The notes: generated by a model from the sequence alone, not told the origin. Counted from the first letter of the stretch, positions 22,841 to 35,912 are shown. The stretch is DNA of 64,000 nucleotides from Lumnitzera littorea (GCA_024138015.1 JAMXBB010000010.1:82588658-82652657), one strand, 5' to 3'. Translations and numbers: made by a program.

Positions 22841-25800
22841 GCTCTAAATACCCTTAAACGATAGTATGAATATAAAGATGAAATAGAAACTTAGTGATGC
22901 TAGTGTCACTATACAACAAAATAATAACTCATATAGAGGTGATAGAAAATCTCTAAAAAAAAAATGAAAAGTTATCTCTTGAAAGTTAGAGTTACTTTTT
23001 TGACTTCTTGGTGACCATTTACTCTCTAGAGTAGAATAGAGTAGAATAAATAGAGAATAGAAAAATTATATCTTGATTATTACTAATGATAATATACTGA
23101 AAATATCTACTACATATAGTCTTTATTGTAGGAATACTTACTTCAATATTTAGTCAACTTATTAATTGTAGAATCAAATTAGAATTATATGAAAAAGACT
23201 AATATACCCCAATGTGGTCTTTTTGAAATATAACTAAAAGTTATTTTATTTTTCTTATCAATTGTAGACATAATTATCCTATGACATTAACATTTTATTC
23301 CCAGTGAAGAGAGAATAAATTATTTCATCTTTCAAAAGATAATAACAATTCCCTATAGAGAGAAAATGGAAAAGCCATTGAGAATAAAATTCTTAAAATT
23401 TATACATGTGAAAATATGAATAGTAATAGCAACAATAACAATAAAATTTAATACGTAAAAATATAAATAATAGTTTTTTATAATCCGTATATTATAATTC
23501 GTACTTATGTATTATTTATTTAAACACGTGATATATAGTACTATTGTACTATTGGATCTTTCTACTGTGTAAAACAGGTAATAAAAAGATTTCCGACGAC
23601 AGTTATTCTATTTTATCTCTACTATAAGAAATTTCTTCAATACTGCGAGTATATCAAAAACAAAATTGGTAGGACCAAATCTGGTGGGTCCACCAAAAAA
23701 CAAAATTGAAAACCTACATGTTGATCAAATCAGGGATCGATCCCACCGGCTGGTTGGAGATCGGTAGGGCTAGGCCCGGCTCAGCCTCGGCACCTAGGTG
23801 AGTATTACGGGAAAAAAATAGGGATGATGTCTTGGATAATTATTGCTTGTTAAAACTCTCAGATTGAGGATTATTGAAAATGATATTCCCTCTGTTCTGT
23901 GGGCCTTAATTAAAAGTACTCTTCCTCAACTATTGGCCATATAATAATAGAATTTGATGAAGTGTATATCATGAAAAACTATAACCTTATTTCTTTGAAA
24001 GAATATTTGTAATAATAAAAGAAGAGAAAAAAAAAAAGAAATATATATATACAAGGTTACCGAAAGAATCCCTAAGAAATCATAAAAAAAAAAAAACCCT
24101 CTAAAATATTGAAAAAACTCATTACAAGTCTTAAAGTCCATTTTTGGGCCCAAAACAATCTCAAGTAGACTCACCCTTTTTGGAAACATATTATAATAAC
24201 AAATTTTTTCTGGGATCAAAAGTAATGACTGTTTTATTTGTAATCAAGAAATTTGCTTAATTTTGACCCATCTTATAATTTTGTTTGTTCAGTTCAGATC
24301 TGTTCACTTTCATTGTGTAACTTTGTTTCATTATAATTTTTTAAATTACGTATGTATAACCAAAATCGTAGCCATTTATTATCCTTTAGCAACAATCTTA
24401 TGAATCTAACAATAATATGAGAGTTATTTATATATTTCCAAACGTTGCAGAAAGATAAAATCAAACATAGAAATTTTATAGTTTCTATTTTATTTAACTA
24501 ATAATTTTGATGGTGTATTTCTCTATTGCTTGCATTGCCCCTAAAAGAATGAATCCTTAATGAATGTTGAGTTCATTAGGACATTAAATAATGACTTGAA
24601 GTTGAAAAAGGCTTGTGAAGTCGGATAATGCAAGGAAAAATATATTTTCTTCAATTTTTCTCATAAGGTAAACGAGAGATAAAAATGGGGAAAGGGATAA
24701 TTAGGGTGAGCATAAAGCTGTTTACTCAATTTTATAGATTATTCAAACCAAAAGTAACTTTTGGTTTGAAAATCACACTAAAACTAAATCAAAATTTTAT
24801 TAAAACAAACCAAAATGTTCGGTTTAGCTTGGGTTTAAATTAAATATATAGCAAGCAAATTAATAGGTTCATTTGTTTTATACATATTGCTATGTATGGT
24901 ATATGCTTTATATTTCACATATACATGTTTCAATAATTATATAGATAATCCATATATTGATTTTTATTTTTATTTTTATTATTACTAAAAGAATAATTTG
25001 TTAACCGACTCTAGGTCTTTTATAAGGCTCATCTTTCAAAAATATTGAAAATGGCATAATCGTAAATGAAAGGCATATACAGGCTCACCTAATTTTGGGA
25101 ACTTCTACATTCCAATCGATAGGAACATTTCACTTATGATTCAATTATTCAGATGATCATAAAAGTTAATATAATAAGATATTCAATGGTCAAATCATAA
25201 ATTAGATTGGTTCCATCAATCGAGATCACAAAATTTTCCCTTATTTTTTAGGGAAAAGAAATTGTCATACTCCTATTAATTGCACATGCCTCCTACAACA
25301 TATGCATGTGCACATACATAGATGTGTCCATCGAGGTGAACTAATCTTGAATCGTCGGTTCATAAACTAGCTGAAAGTTGAATCAGGATTGGCCCTTGAG
25401 GGATATAAGCTTGGGCTGGTTCAAGTGAACCAACAATTTAGGACCAATTCATGTAGCCTGTGAAACTCAGCTTTTTTCATTTTTAGAATTTCACTCTTTT
25501 TCGTTTTTTTTAGAAATTTTCCTTCTTCACTTTTGGTTTGTTACCTTTTCCTCGTCTCTTGTGAAATAGAATGAACCCAAATAATTTTTTTTAGGATCCC
25601 AAAATAATTCGTTTGGTTTGAGATTTCAAGTTGAAAGTTGAAAGTATCAAAATATAATCTTATCAAATATTCCACAAGTATGCTATATTATAGGAAAAAA
25701 CTGCAATTTCACCACTATACTATATTACAAAATTGAATAACAATGACTAATGTGACTAAAATTGTAAATTACAATATTTTCTTTTTCAGATTATGATGTC

Positions 25801-26399
25801 CAAATAGAAAACTAAATTACAATATAACTATAATTGTAGATTCAAAATTTGATTCATTGAAGTATAGTGACAAAAGAGAAAATTAAATTACAATGTCATA
25901 ATAACACAAAAGAACTAGTTTATATAGGAAGAAATTAGTGGTGCTAGGGAATTTTTTATTTTTTTTTTAAGGTTTCCTTGAAGGTACATACGTATTCACT
26001 AGTTAGAATCAGACGACTGTAATTCAATATGATTTTTTTAAAGAACTTTTAGTATGTTGATCAATTTTAAATTAGGGCAAAAAGACTAAATTTACGTAAT
26101 TATCCATTCAATTTTTTTAGGGAAAAAAAACCTTTCATTGGGTGCTAATTTAAAAAATCTAAGAGTGAAGCCCTAACTTTTGAAAAAACATACCATTTCC
26201 TTTTTTTTATTATTATTATTTTGGCAATTATGCAAAAAAAATTTCTATGTGACAAAAAGAATAGCTCATCAATCTCACCTTGTGTTTGTATGTAATAAGG
26301 AGTAGAACCCATGCTTAAGCCTAAGCTTCCATTTGATTTGTTTTATTTGCTGAGGTACTCATCCTCCTATGTTAACATACTGCATGGCTCTTGCTCTCT
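22841..26399. other. AT-rich intergenic DNA, no gene seen
   Basis: No supportable coding region. 23690-23810 is GC-richer (GATCGATCCCACCGGCTGG) but not recognised. A minus-strand 97-codon frame near 24 kb is phenylalanine-rich, produced by A tracts. Contains one hAT-like MITE (24702). Confidence 0.55.
24702..24850. mobile_element. hAT-like MITE, GGTTTGG type (partial)
   Basis: Begins TAGGGTGAGCATAAAGC, close to the TAGGGGTGAGCA ends of a widespread plant hAT MITE class, and contains AACCAAAAG..CTTTTGGTTTG and GTTCGGTTTAGC words. The right end cannot be placed, so the copy is either truncated or decayed. Confidence 0.4.
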
Positions 26400-28480
26400 A
26401 CATGTTGCCTTATACCAATCTTTAGTGCATGCACTTACTTCGACATTAACTACAGAAAGGAAGGCTTGTTGACTATCAAGGATGAGGCCTGTATATTGAT
26501 TGCTTGTTTAAGGGTTACCATCGACGCAAGAGTAGTAAGAACTTAATGAGCAATGTGTTATAGGATGGGGTAGCTCTTTGTATGCATTTTCCACCGATCC
26601 AAAATGTCGAAATTTCTAATGGCAACATTATCGGGAAACTAGAAGTTAGTGGTCATGTAGTGTTGAAGCTTGGTTTGTAGCCTCCTAACCTTTCTCATTT
26701 CAATTTTTAAGCAACAACTATTCACCTACAAATGAATAAGGTGTTCAGTCTAGCAACCATACATGAATTGGTAACGTGTAAAGAGCTCTTCCAAGTTAGT
26801 TGTGGTTCACGTAATCTCCTCATGTGCTTGTATACTATACATATCTTGGGAATTTGTAAGTGAATCAATATACTTGCAATAAGTTTTAAGATATAGTTGC
26901 TGTACATCAATTTTACAACTAGGTCTAAAAAGTGTAGCTATAAGATAAATACGAGGAATTTTCGTGTAATAGTGTAACCACTCATATGCTATTTCAATTA
27001 CATAGTCGTGGAGATTCGGTTTTGCGCATGCTTCAAGTAAAGTGCTAAGAATGCTGATGACTTCCATCACGAAGAAATGCGCACTAGGCTTGTAAACGTA
27101 AGAAAAAGTTTTGGTAACATCATGAAAAATCTTAAGAACATTGAGTAACTAGATACATATGTCCCAATCGCTTAGGTGAATTTCAACTTCTAGTAAGCTG
27201 TAGATCACATAGTTACATAAAAGTTCATTATAAGGTATGATTCTTTGCAATAATTCATAAGTTGAATTCCAACGATGATTAACATCCAATTTAAATTTTC
27301 TCAATCTCTTCCTATTTCAATGCAAAAGTTCCTCCATTTCTTGTTAAAGAAGGCCTTTCAACTATTAATTTAACTGTGTCCTTTATTAGGGACATCTTGT
27401 TCTACGAAACTACAATACCATTCTTGACGCAAAAATTTAGAATATGATATGCACATCTAATATGAAAAATATATTCCACCAAACATTGGTTGACAAGGCT
27501 TTTTAAATCTCCTATCGAGGTAGTGTTTGCACTAGTATTATCAAATTTGATTAAGAAAAATTTCTTAACTAAATTATACTCCTGTAAAATAACACTTATA
27601 ATTTTATATATATATTAGGTCATGTGGTTGTCATTAGATATACTTAACGCTAACAAACTTTCATACAGTTACCAATTATCATCAATCTAGTGATAAATCA
27701 TGCTCATACATTAACTATTATGGAACGAATTAGTCTATATATCAGCACATAATATGAATGTATCTAGGGAAGTAAACTTACCTACTAACTCTTGTTTACC
27801 TTTATGGTAGAATTTTTAGGTGGCCCTACTCAATGTGTTCTAGTTAACCTTACATATGGTAGGATTTAATGTATTTTGCTCATATGTACTTTGCCATAGA
27901 GATACACCTGTGTTGAAGGACAAATGCATATTTACGAGGTACTACATGAGATTATACTTGTACTTCTCCTTATTGTATTGCATTAAAGTTTATCAGATAA
28001 ACTACCATTCTAAGGCGATTTGCTGTTGCATCTTGTCGATTCTGATCTCTTTGAGATGCTTTGATTTCAGATACTTATTTAGAGTACCATAACATATGTT
28101 CGATTTCCATGCATAGTATGCTTTACAATAATTATAGAATGCTCGTAAGTTCCCTTGTTGATCTATATCTTTATGAAAATGTTTAGCAAACATTTAAGAT
28201 TTACAAAGTCTAAGGGGCTTACCCGAATTACCTAACTATTGACCCATCAGTTACTCTTCTGTCTAAAAAATTATTTAAACATCATCCTTCACCTTATTTG
28301 AGATGGTTGCAGTGGCAATTCTACATGCAGGGTCAAATTCAAGTGGAGGTGGAGGTGGAGGTTTAATATCTAACTTTACATTATGTAATCTCTCCTCAAT
28401 GTAGTCATAATCCGGGTATATCGGTACATCAACGAACTCCTACGATGAAGACTAGGTGACTTTTCCCTTTCTTTTCAGAC
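26400..28480 (-). pseudogene. hAT transposase pseudogene (BED zinc finger type)
   Basis: Broken minus-strand transposase of the hAT superfamily, in domain order. A BED-type zinc-finger segment is at about 28050-28150 (RAFYNYCKAYYAW...LNKYLKSKH), preceded by a proline run from a GGTGGA repeat. A catalytic-core patch FHIRCAYHILNFCVKNG lies near 27.45 kb. The segment KIPRIYLIATLFRPSCKI..YLKTYCKYIDS (about 26860-26970) fits the pre-dimerisation region. The C-terminal dimerisation stretch, LILDSQQAFLSVVNVEVSA then CTKDWYKA (about 26405-26520), parallels the usual RVLDPFRSSL..ALVCTQDW. Stops and frameshifts break it throughout. hAT transposases cut and paste DNA flanked by 8-bp duplications. I could not find terminal repeats. 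Tek-2 borders it on the right. Confidence 0.75.
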
Positions 28481-28559
28481 TTTTTCCAAAAGCTTCATTC
28501 TTTTTGAAAGAGGAACAAAGGAAAATCCGATCTATAGCTAAGTCCCATACAACTCTTTG

Positions 28560-30603
28560 AATCAGCCTCTAAAGTCATTTCCTCTAATCATTCTACACCA
28601 TTCAATCCCTAATGAAGTCCCTGTAATCTTTTCAATTGCATTTCCCTTACCAAATACTTCTTAAATAAGTCTCTAATGCAATATAGTTGAGTCCCTTTTT
28701 CTATCCAACCTTTCGATCAACTTTATAAACTAGAGATTACGTCCCCTCTTTATATACCAACCCTCTGAAGATGTATCTAAAGCAATTTCATTTAAGCCTT
28801 CTAAACTAACCAACCTTCTAGTTAAGTCCCTGATATCAATATGATCACACTTCTTGCACCAAATAACTTTTTAAACAAATCTTCAAAATGTTTAAGGTTA
28901 AATTCTTTCCTTTGTCAACCTTCTGGTCAAGTATTTAAGCAAAGAATTTAAGTAATTCTTTTACCAAATCAATCATTTGAACATATATTTGAAGTTTTTA
29001 TAACCATACTTGTTTTAACAAATAGTTTCTCAAACAAAGCCCCAATAGGGTTATAATTACAATCCTTTGCCATTTACCCCTCTAATTAAGTATCTGAACC
29101 AAAAATTAAGTCTCCCTTCTACCAGTTCAACCGTTTTAAGAACTCTCTAAATAAAATCAATTTATACATTTACTCTCAATGACTCATCCCGACATCCTAT
29201 TTCAGTTTACAAGTATTATAAATCATGATCATATAACAGGTTCTTTGTACCCATAATCACCATATTACCCCAAACTTCCAAATCTTCCTATCCTTACTTT
29301 AATACATATATATCATAACTAATAATTTGTGCATATCTTAAATTCTATTCAATTCAATCAACTCTAGATCGTTTCCTACAATAGAATATGGCTCATATGA
29401 ACTTAAGAACCAGTACAACTTGATTTCCTTAAAGCTAATTACATAGAAGCTCTAAAAAAAATACCCTTTTTCACCAAATTTAGAGGCTAAAAAATTACTA
29501 AAAATTATAGAAAATATTTTTGGCTGAAAACTTTTCATAGGACTTAAACATGTAGAATAGGGAGTTTCTAAAAAAAATTTGACTTCAAAACAACAACAAT
29601 AGAGTTATTTAAAACAAATTCAAAAATTGATTAGTTTTGCGTGATTTCTTAAGGAAGTACTAAATCCACTTAAAATTTCAAAAATCTAATATTTTTTCCT
29701 AAATGTACATGCAAAAATACTTCAAAATAAATATTTTCATAATTTTCAAACTTGTTTTAATATTTTTAAGAAATATAGGAAAATCGAATGAAAATTGGAG
29801 TTCACCGAAAAACCACCTTTCGGCCACCACTACCCTCCTCCACCTTGTCGATAGCCTTGGGTGTTGCCACATCTATCTCCTAGTGGTGGTGGTTTGTCCC
29901 CAACTTGCTTTTAAATCCTCGCTCCACAATGTTGTTTAGTTGTGCAGTTTCATTTCTTATAATTTTTCTCGAAATTTCTTATATATTTTTCTGTTTCCCA
30001 GATTTTTTTCTGGGTTTGTTAAGGAACCTTTTCATGTTATGAAGAAGGATAGGTGATAATTCCAAAGTTTATAGTGTAAAAATGATTTCTCTCTCTTGGT
30101 TTTTGTTTAATATTCTTAATCCCTTAACTTGCTAGGTGTCTTAGTGTTACCATCTTATGCCCATAGCTATTTTTGATGCCCCCTACACTTAATCCAATAA
30201 TATTCCAAGGGTTTAGTAATTTTTTGTTAATTTTTATTACTTTCCTATAATTTTTTTTTGGTTAATTATACCTATTTTCGGGTGTTTTGAACATTTTGGG
30301 GTATATAATTATATATACTAATTATACCTGAGCCATACATACTACATTTTTATATTACTTTGTGTCATTATATGTTTTTTTAATGCAAATGATTTATCCC
30401 TAATGTTTGGTTAATTTTTGTTACCTAGATTGCGTATTTACAGCATATAAAATATCATATAATATAATTTAGTAAAATTGACTTATTTTTTATCCATAAT
30501 ACTATTATTTTATTATATTTCTATACTCCAAATCTATTGGGTGTCCTCATCTAACTCCTCAAACTTATTCGTGAAATATCGTCCTATTTGGCTAACTTTT
30601 ACA
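28560..30603 (-). repeat. Tek-2: Tekay/Del-like LTR, left end lost
   Basis: Minus-strand LTR, non-coding. It starts at 30603 with TGTAAAAGTTAGCC..AAATAGGACGAT, parallel to TGTAAGACTTACAA..GAATTTAGGACGAT at the start of Tek-1. A TATA-like CTATAAAC lies near 30.07 kb. At 29.83-29.88 kb the reverse strand has GGTAGTGGTGGCCGAAAGGTGG, matching the GGTAGCCGGAGCCACC area of Tek-1. After it, AAATATTATGAAAATAT and CTTAAGAAATCA blocks follow in the same order as in Tek-1. The canonical ...GTGACA end is not found. The left limit is set where the hAT pseudogene begins and is approximate. Its start lies immediately beyond the Cop-1 reverse-transcriptase remnant. Confidence 0.6.
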
Positions 30604-30919
30604 TATACCTTAAATTACTAGCTCGGAATAACTACATAAAACTATGGAGCCACATTAACTATAACCCTTGACTACCAACCGAGCTTTATATTTGTCAATA
30701 AACCCCATTAGTCATTGTTTTCATTTTATAAACTCTTACATCTTGTAGTATGCTTTCTAAGGGGCAAAGAAATAATAGTCCAAGTATTGTTCCTTTTCAA
30801 AGCATCAAGCTCTTCATCTATAGCCTTACACTAAAGTTCTAAAGCTATTACTTCTTTACACGAAGAAGGCTCAATATGTGATGTGTTTAGAAACTCAGTT
30901 ATTACTAGGACTTACCGTA
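30604..30919 (-). pseudogene. Cop-1 reverse transcriptase, N-terminal remnant
   Basis: Minus-strand Ty1/copia reverse-transcriptase start: AIDEELDALKRNNTW, then VYKMKTMTNG, then after a frameshift DKYKARLVVKGYS. These are the standard copia landmarks (AM..E..AL..N.TW / W.YK.K...DG / RYKARLVAKGY.Q). Reverse transcriptase copies the element RNA into DNA. Only the first 90-100 residues remain. The rest of the domain, RNase H and the 3' LTR are not seen in this window. Continuity with the integrase part is interrupted by Gy-B. Confidence 0.75.
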
Positions 30920-31805
30920 TGAGATGGGAACTAAATGGGTCCTTTGAAGTAACAAAGAAAATAGAATACAAAGGTTAGCAAATTGAATGCAGTAGTTGAC
31001 ATGAAACTGCTGGAAGGCTATGACTTACTTATGAACACAAGACGACTTAACACTTTAGTTGATATGACACACAAATTAATGTTAAGATCCACCTGCTGCT
31101 AATCTTGAGCTACTTAGTAAGATTAGATAAGAGTATATGAGAAATGGCATTAGAGAGGATTGTCTCACAAGAACAAGTATATTTAATGTCTGTAATGAAT
31201 ATAAGATCATTCTGGCTATAAGGAGAAGGGACTATCAATAGTAAGTCCTTAAGGCAACATTACAAATAAAGAAGATTACAGAAAGGCATACATAAAAAGG
31301 AGATTCCTAGTACATACGAAAAAGAGTAAATAGGACAAATAATAAATATGGAAAATAGTACAATGTCAGGTGAAAATGATAGGTAGCAGCTTGTCTATGG
31401 TCCTATACTAAGGAATCTTTTGGTGCAATAGCTGAGCTAGATCATGATGTGGTGACACCAAGTTGGCCAAGATGAGGAAGGGATGTAATAAGAATTGGTG
31501 GGATGCTGGGAGAGAAGTACTCGACTAATAGGGGGGCTATGTTTTGTTACTCGGTAGGAAGCTCTCGACAACTAAAGGTCTAATCATTCAGCATAGGACT
31601 CTCAGCTAGAGAATAGTTGGCATCGACACAAGAGAGAGAACAAAGTAAAATATAACCATTTAGAGCTCTTAGGGAATTCAACCACCCTTCTTCTATGTAC
31701 AATTTCTCATCATCGGTAGGTTGATGAGAGAGAATTCTTTAGGTAAAGAGCTGAAGGCCTTTGAGGTGTGCGTGAGTAAGTGGGCCAGAGGTCGGTAACC
31801 CATCA
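30920..31805 (-). repeat. Gy-B 3' LTR
   Basis: The segment 31473-31805 matches 35913-36252 closely, with shared blocks such as GATGAGGAAGGGATG, GAATAGTTGGCATCGA and TAGAGCTCTTAGGGAATT. The outer part (30920-31472) has no partner because the 5' LTR is truncated. The edge next to pol is ...AACCCATCA. The outer edge is placed at TGAGATGGG by analogy. Confidence 0.65.
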
Positions 31806-31810
31806 GCTCT

Positions 31811-32960
31811 TTAAGGTTGTTGAAGATTTGTCCTCAAATCATGATCTTCGTCGACATCTAGCACATAAAGAGTCAGGTCGGCGACGTTGAATGTGGTAGA
31901 TATGCCGTACCCATTGGGCAACTCAACCTCATAGGTGTTGTCATTAATACGCTTAAGGATCCTATAAGGTCCATCTACTTTAGGAGATAGTTTGTTCATC
32001 CTCTTATTAAGAAAGTGTACATTACTAAGATGGATCTAGACAAGGTCTCCAAAGGTATAAACGACTTAACTCCTTCCTTGGATTCTTTGCTCATTTTGTT
32101 GGGCTACAGTCTTAACTAGTTGTTCGGCAACCCTCTAATGCAACTTCTGAAATTCCTTGGCACATTGCAAGCCTGATTAGCTTTCCTCTTATGTGGTCGA
32201 GCTAATAGTTAAATTCAAGAGTAAGTTTAGGTTAAGTTCATAACAACTTCAAATGGTACTCTTCCTATCAAGTCGTAAGTTAAGTGGTCGTAAGAGAACT
32301 CGATGATAGGTAGCCATAAATCCTAGTCATGTAAATTCTTCCCAATAGCTGCTTGTAGGAGGTTACCGACTGTCTTGTTCACAACCTCAATTTGGTCGTC
32401 TATCTAGGGGTAGCAAGAAGCGTTGAACATGAGCTTAGTGTTGAGCTTCTTTTACAGGGTCCTTTAGAAGAAACTTGTGAACTTTGAATCACAGTTTGAC
32501 ACAAGACTTCTCGACATTCCATGTAATCATGTAACTTCCTACAGAAAGAGGTTGGCGACAAATAAAGCATCATTAGTTTTGTGGTAGGGAATGAAGTAAG
32601 CCATCTTGCTAAACTGATTGACCATAACCATAATTGAGTCATGTTTTCTTAGCATTCAAGGAAAGCCAAGCATGAAATCGATGCCTAAGTTGGTCCATGG
32701 GCGCTCAGGTATGGGTAGGGGTGTGTACTCTCCATACGGCTCTTTCTTCCCTTTCACATGTTTACACACCTCGTACCTCTCAAGAATTTGGCGTACATCC
32801 TTCATTATCCCAGGCCAATAGAAGTGTTCTTTCAATATTTTAGCCGTCTTCTTTTCTCTAAAATGGCTAGCTAAGCCTCTAGCATGAGCATCTCAGATGA
32901 GTAGCTCCATAGTCGAACCATTTGGTACACAAACTTGCTTACCCTTCATTAAGAACTCCT
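31811..32960 (-). pseudogene. Gy-B integrase region
   Basis: Minus-strand integrase. Zinc-finger end ..RYEVCKHVKGK (first Cys changed to Tyr), then PWTNLGIDFMLGFP carrying the first catalytic Asp, then SIMVMVNQFSKMAYFIPYH. Next comes LVSNCDSKF, where the usual second Asp of SDRD is Asn, and then IEVVNKTVGNLLQAAIG with the catalytic Glu kept. The C-terminal stretch at 31811-31999 reads KLSPKVDGPYRILKRIND then YEVELPNGY and FNVADL, typical of gypsy integrase tails. Several in-frame stops replace Trp and Gln. Integrase inserts the cDNA into the genome. This copy cannot. Confidence 0.75.
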
Positions 32961-33059
32961 GATTTAAGTAGAACCCATCTATAGCTCCTCCAACATTACA
33001 CTTGGCTACTAAGAGCCCAAAATGTGAATCATGCTCATACTAATCAAGTAAAGTACCAA

Positions 33060-33640
33060 ATCTAAGTACCTTGGCTCACAATGTTGTAATGAGGATATAA
33101 CGGCGAGAAAGAGCGTCTACTACAGTGTTTGTGCTCTCCTTCTTATGCCCGATGACATAGTAGAAAAACTCTAAGAATTTAACTCATTTGGTATGATGCC
33201 AAGAAAGTTTCTATTGCCCACCTAGGTGCTTGAGGGACTCATGATTTGAGTAGATGATGAATTTTCTTGGCAACAAATAATGCTATCAGTTCTATAGTGT
33301 TTGGACAAGGGCATAGAACTAGTTGTCATATGCTAAGTAATTCAGTGCAGTCCTTTGGAGTTTCTCACTGAAATAGGCAATTGATTGGAACTCCTGCATA
33401 AGGACAACACCAATGTCGGCTCTAAACGCATCACACTTTACCTTAAAAACTTTCTTGAAATCTGGTAGGGCGAGTATTGGAGCAAATGTCAACTTAGACT
33501 TCACATCTTCAAAACTCTTATGAGCTCTCTCTGACCACTTAAACTCAGTATTCTTCCTGGTCAACTCAGTTAATAGCGCAATCATGCAACTAAAGTTTCG
33601 AATGAATCTTCGATAGAATAAAGTTAGACCATAGAAGCTA
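33060..33640 (-). pseudogene. Gy-B RNase H region
   Basis: Open stretch 33319-33585 reads ELTRKNTEFKWSERAHKSF, then LTFAPILALPDF, then VKCDAFRADIGVVLMQE. These match the connection and RNase H start of Ty3/gypsy pol (usual CDASG.GIGAVL). The catalytic Asp of CDA is present. RNase H removes the RNA strand after reverse transcription. Further downstream residues are broken by stops. Confidence 0.75.
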
Positions 33641-34345
33641 TTGACTTTAGCAGCATTAGTCGGTATAGGCCAATCAAGAATAGCTTTGACTTTCTTGTCA
33701 TCAACTCAAGCTCCTTTCTTTGAAACAACATACCAAAAGAATACAACCTCGCTTTGGTAGAACACGTACTTCTTCAGGTTGCCGAATAATCTCTCAACAT
33801 GGAGGATATTGAATACCGATCTTAAATGCTTAACATGGGAGATGAGGTCGGTACTATAGACAAGAATGTCATCAAAATAAACCATAACACATTTGCAAAT
33901 TAGTGATCTTAGCACATGATTCATGAGCTGCATAAAAGTACTCGGTGCATTAGTCAGACCAAACGGCATCACCATCCGATTCAAACAAACCATCCCTTAT
34001 CTTGAAGGCTGTTTTCCATTCATCTCCTAAGTCTCATTCGTATTTGGTGGTTGCCACTCTTCGAATCAATCTTTGAAAAGATGCAGGTACCATGCAACTC
34101 ATCAAGCATATCATCCAATCGTGGGATCAGATATCAGTACTTAATAATAATTTTGTTGATAGCACAGCTATCAATGCACATTCTCCACGACCCATCTTTC
34201 TTTAGCACTAGGACGGTAGGCACAACACATAAGCTCATGCTCTCTCGGACATGCTTATGATCCACCAATTCATACACTTGTTTCTTCAACTTAGCTGCCT
34301 GTTCAGGATTAAGCCTATAAGCTAGTTGGTTCGGTAGCACGACTC
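33641..34345 (-). pseudogene. Gy-B reverse transcriptase
   Basis: Nearly complete Ty3/gypsy reverse-transcriptase domain in two open pieces. 34134-34340 holds LKKQVYELVDHKHVRESMS, then VPTVLVLKKDGSWRMCIDS and INKIIIKY. 33706-33993 holds MPFGLTNAPSTFMQLMN and the catalytic MVYFDDILVYS, with both Asp intact. The join between them (near 34.0-34.13 kb, where FSKIDLRSGYHQI would lie) is disturbed by a frameshift. This is the best preserved coding part of the window and is better kept than the equivalent in Gy-A. Confidence 0.85.
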
Positions 34346-34699
34346 TTGGCTAAAGGTCAATGCAATGTTCAATGCCTCTTATGGATAATAAACCCTTTAG
34401 CATCTTGGTAGAAAATAGGTAGGCATACTCTTCTAGGAGAGTTTTCTCCTCAGAAGGTAAGCTCTCGGCTTCTCTCAACTCCAAGAGTCTTTGGACTAAA
34501 AGGACTACACATTCCTCGGCCTTAACTTCTTGGGTAAATTGAGCTCAAAAAATCACTAAGGACTTCCGTTGCAGTGATTTAGCAACCTTCTCTTGTGTTT
34601 CTTACACTTCCCTAGGACTAATGGGGGTTAGTATAATCTTCTTCCCATCCTTCTAGAGCATGTAGGTGTTCCTATACCCATCGTGTAACATGCTCAAAT

Positions 34700-34985
34700 C
34701 AAATAGCTAGGGTCAGCCGAGTAAGATGTGGGAAGCATACATAGGAAAGACATCACAACACCTCGTCCTTGTACCTATTACTAATGATACTCAGTACTTT
34801 AACCCGCTTGGCAATAGGTAAGCCTCCTTTCTCATTCAACTAGCGAATCTTATACAGCTTAAGGTATGAAAGGGTTAGCAATTTTATGGCCTTAACTACC
34901 CCTTGTGCTATGACATTGGTACAACTCCCTCCATCAATGATCAAGGTGCATACCTTGCCATTCACTCGGTAGTTTGTGTAGAAGA
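34700..34985 (-). pseudogene. Gy-B aspartic protease
   Basis: Minus-strand reading YTNYRVNGKVCTLIIDGGSC..TNV at about 34910-34980, then VLSIISNRYKDEVL. The motif IIDGGSCTN is the retropepsin active site as found in a large group of plant gypsy elements. It cleaves the gag-pol polyprotein. The frame is broken downstream. Confidence 0.7.
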
Positions 34986-35049
34986 GATTCTCGCTTTGTG
35001 CATTCTCGTTAACTGTAAAAGTGCTAAGAGATTGATATACAACAAAGCA

Positions 35050-35912
35050 GTACTCGGCACCACCCTCAAGTGGTATTTCAGCATTAGGGTTTTCTTAAAA
35101 CTCTTTCAACATCTGTTTAACTCCCATCTCTTCCTCCCCTTCGCTTGTGCTCGCATTCACTCTCTCTACTTTAAATTGGGGCTTGTCTCCCTTTATAGTC
35201 ATGACCCATCTATTCAGACATTGACTAGCCACATGCCCATATCTGAGACATTTGAAACATATCTCAAGTCCTCTTGCTTGAGCTCTGGCCTTGGTCCCTT
35301 TGGTCCTCAATCTCCTTGGCTTTGTCTTTACTTCGTCCCTCTTCAGGTCAGTTTAAAATATGTCCTCAGCGGTCCACCTCGGACATGTTTGGTGTTTAGC
35401 CTTAGTCAGATCAACTCGGCCTACTACTTCTACTCAACTATCTAAGGCGGCTAATTTGGGTTCATCTCTACCTTTCAACCCTCTATGTCACTTGGATGAC
35501 CTCGTCTAAGCTTCCTAGTCTCTGTAATTCTACAATATGACCAATCTTAGTTCTTAGCTTAGAAAATGAACCTTGCTATTTTTGTTTCTTGGGCTCGTCA
35601 ACATCATACTGGATCATTAACAATTGAAACTCTCAAACGTAGTCATCCATTGATTTGTTACCCTATCTCAAGTCTTAGAGATGTTGGAAAGAGTCTTGCT
35701 TGTAGTGTTCGGGAACGAACTTGCTTCTCAAAACTCGGTTCATCTCATTCTATGTTCGGATTTCGTGTCAGGCTCTCAGGCGAACATTCTACAGCTTCTT
35801 CCACCACATTATTGCATATTAAAAAAATTATAATGCAGCTAGCCTAGGGTAAACGTCGGAAAGTGTCTAAGAGCTCAACGTCAAAAAGTGTCTTATAGCA
35901 ATATGTTTGAGA
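35050..35912 (-). pseudogene. Gy-B gag, partial, with zinc knuckle
   Basis: Gag C-terminal part. A CCHC zinc knuckle, CFKCLRYGHVASQC, is intact at about 35218-35259 within an open stretch 35095-35310 that ends in an acidic region (ASTSEGEEEMG). The upstream gag is frameshifted, and its start has been deleted together with part of the 5' LTR. The zinc knuckle binds the element RNA during packaging. Confidence 0.75.

Noticed and set aside
34903..35445. 180-codon plus-strand open frame, the longest in the window
   Set aside because: It lies antisense to Gy-B gag and protease, whose minus-strand motifs (CCHC knuckle, IIDGGSCTN) are clear. The plus-strand translation shows no domain.
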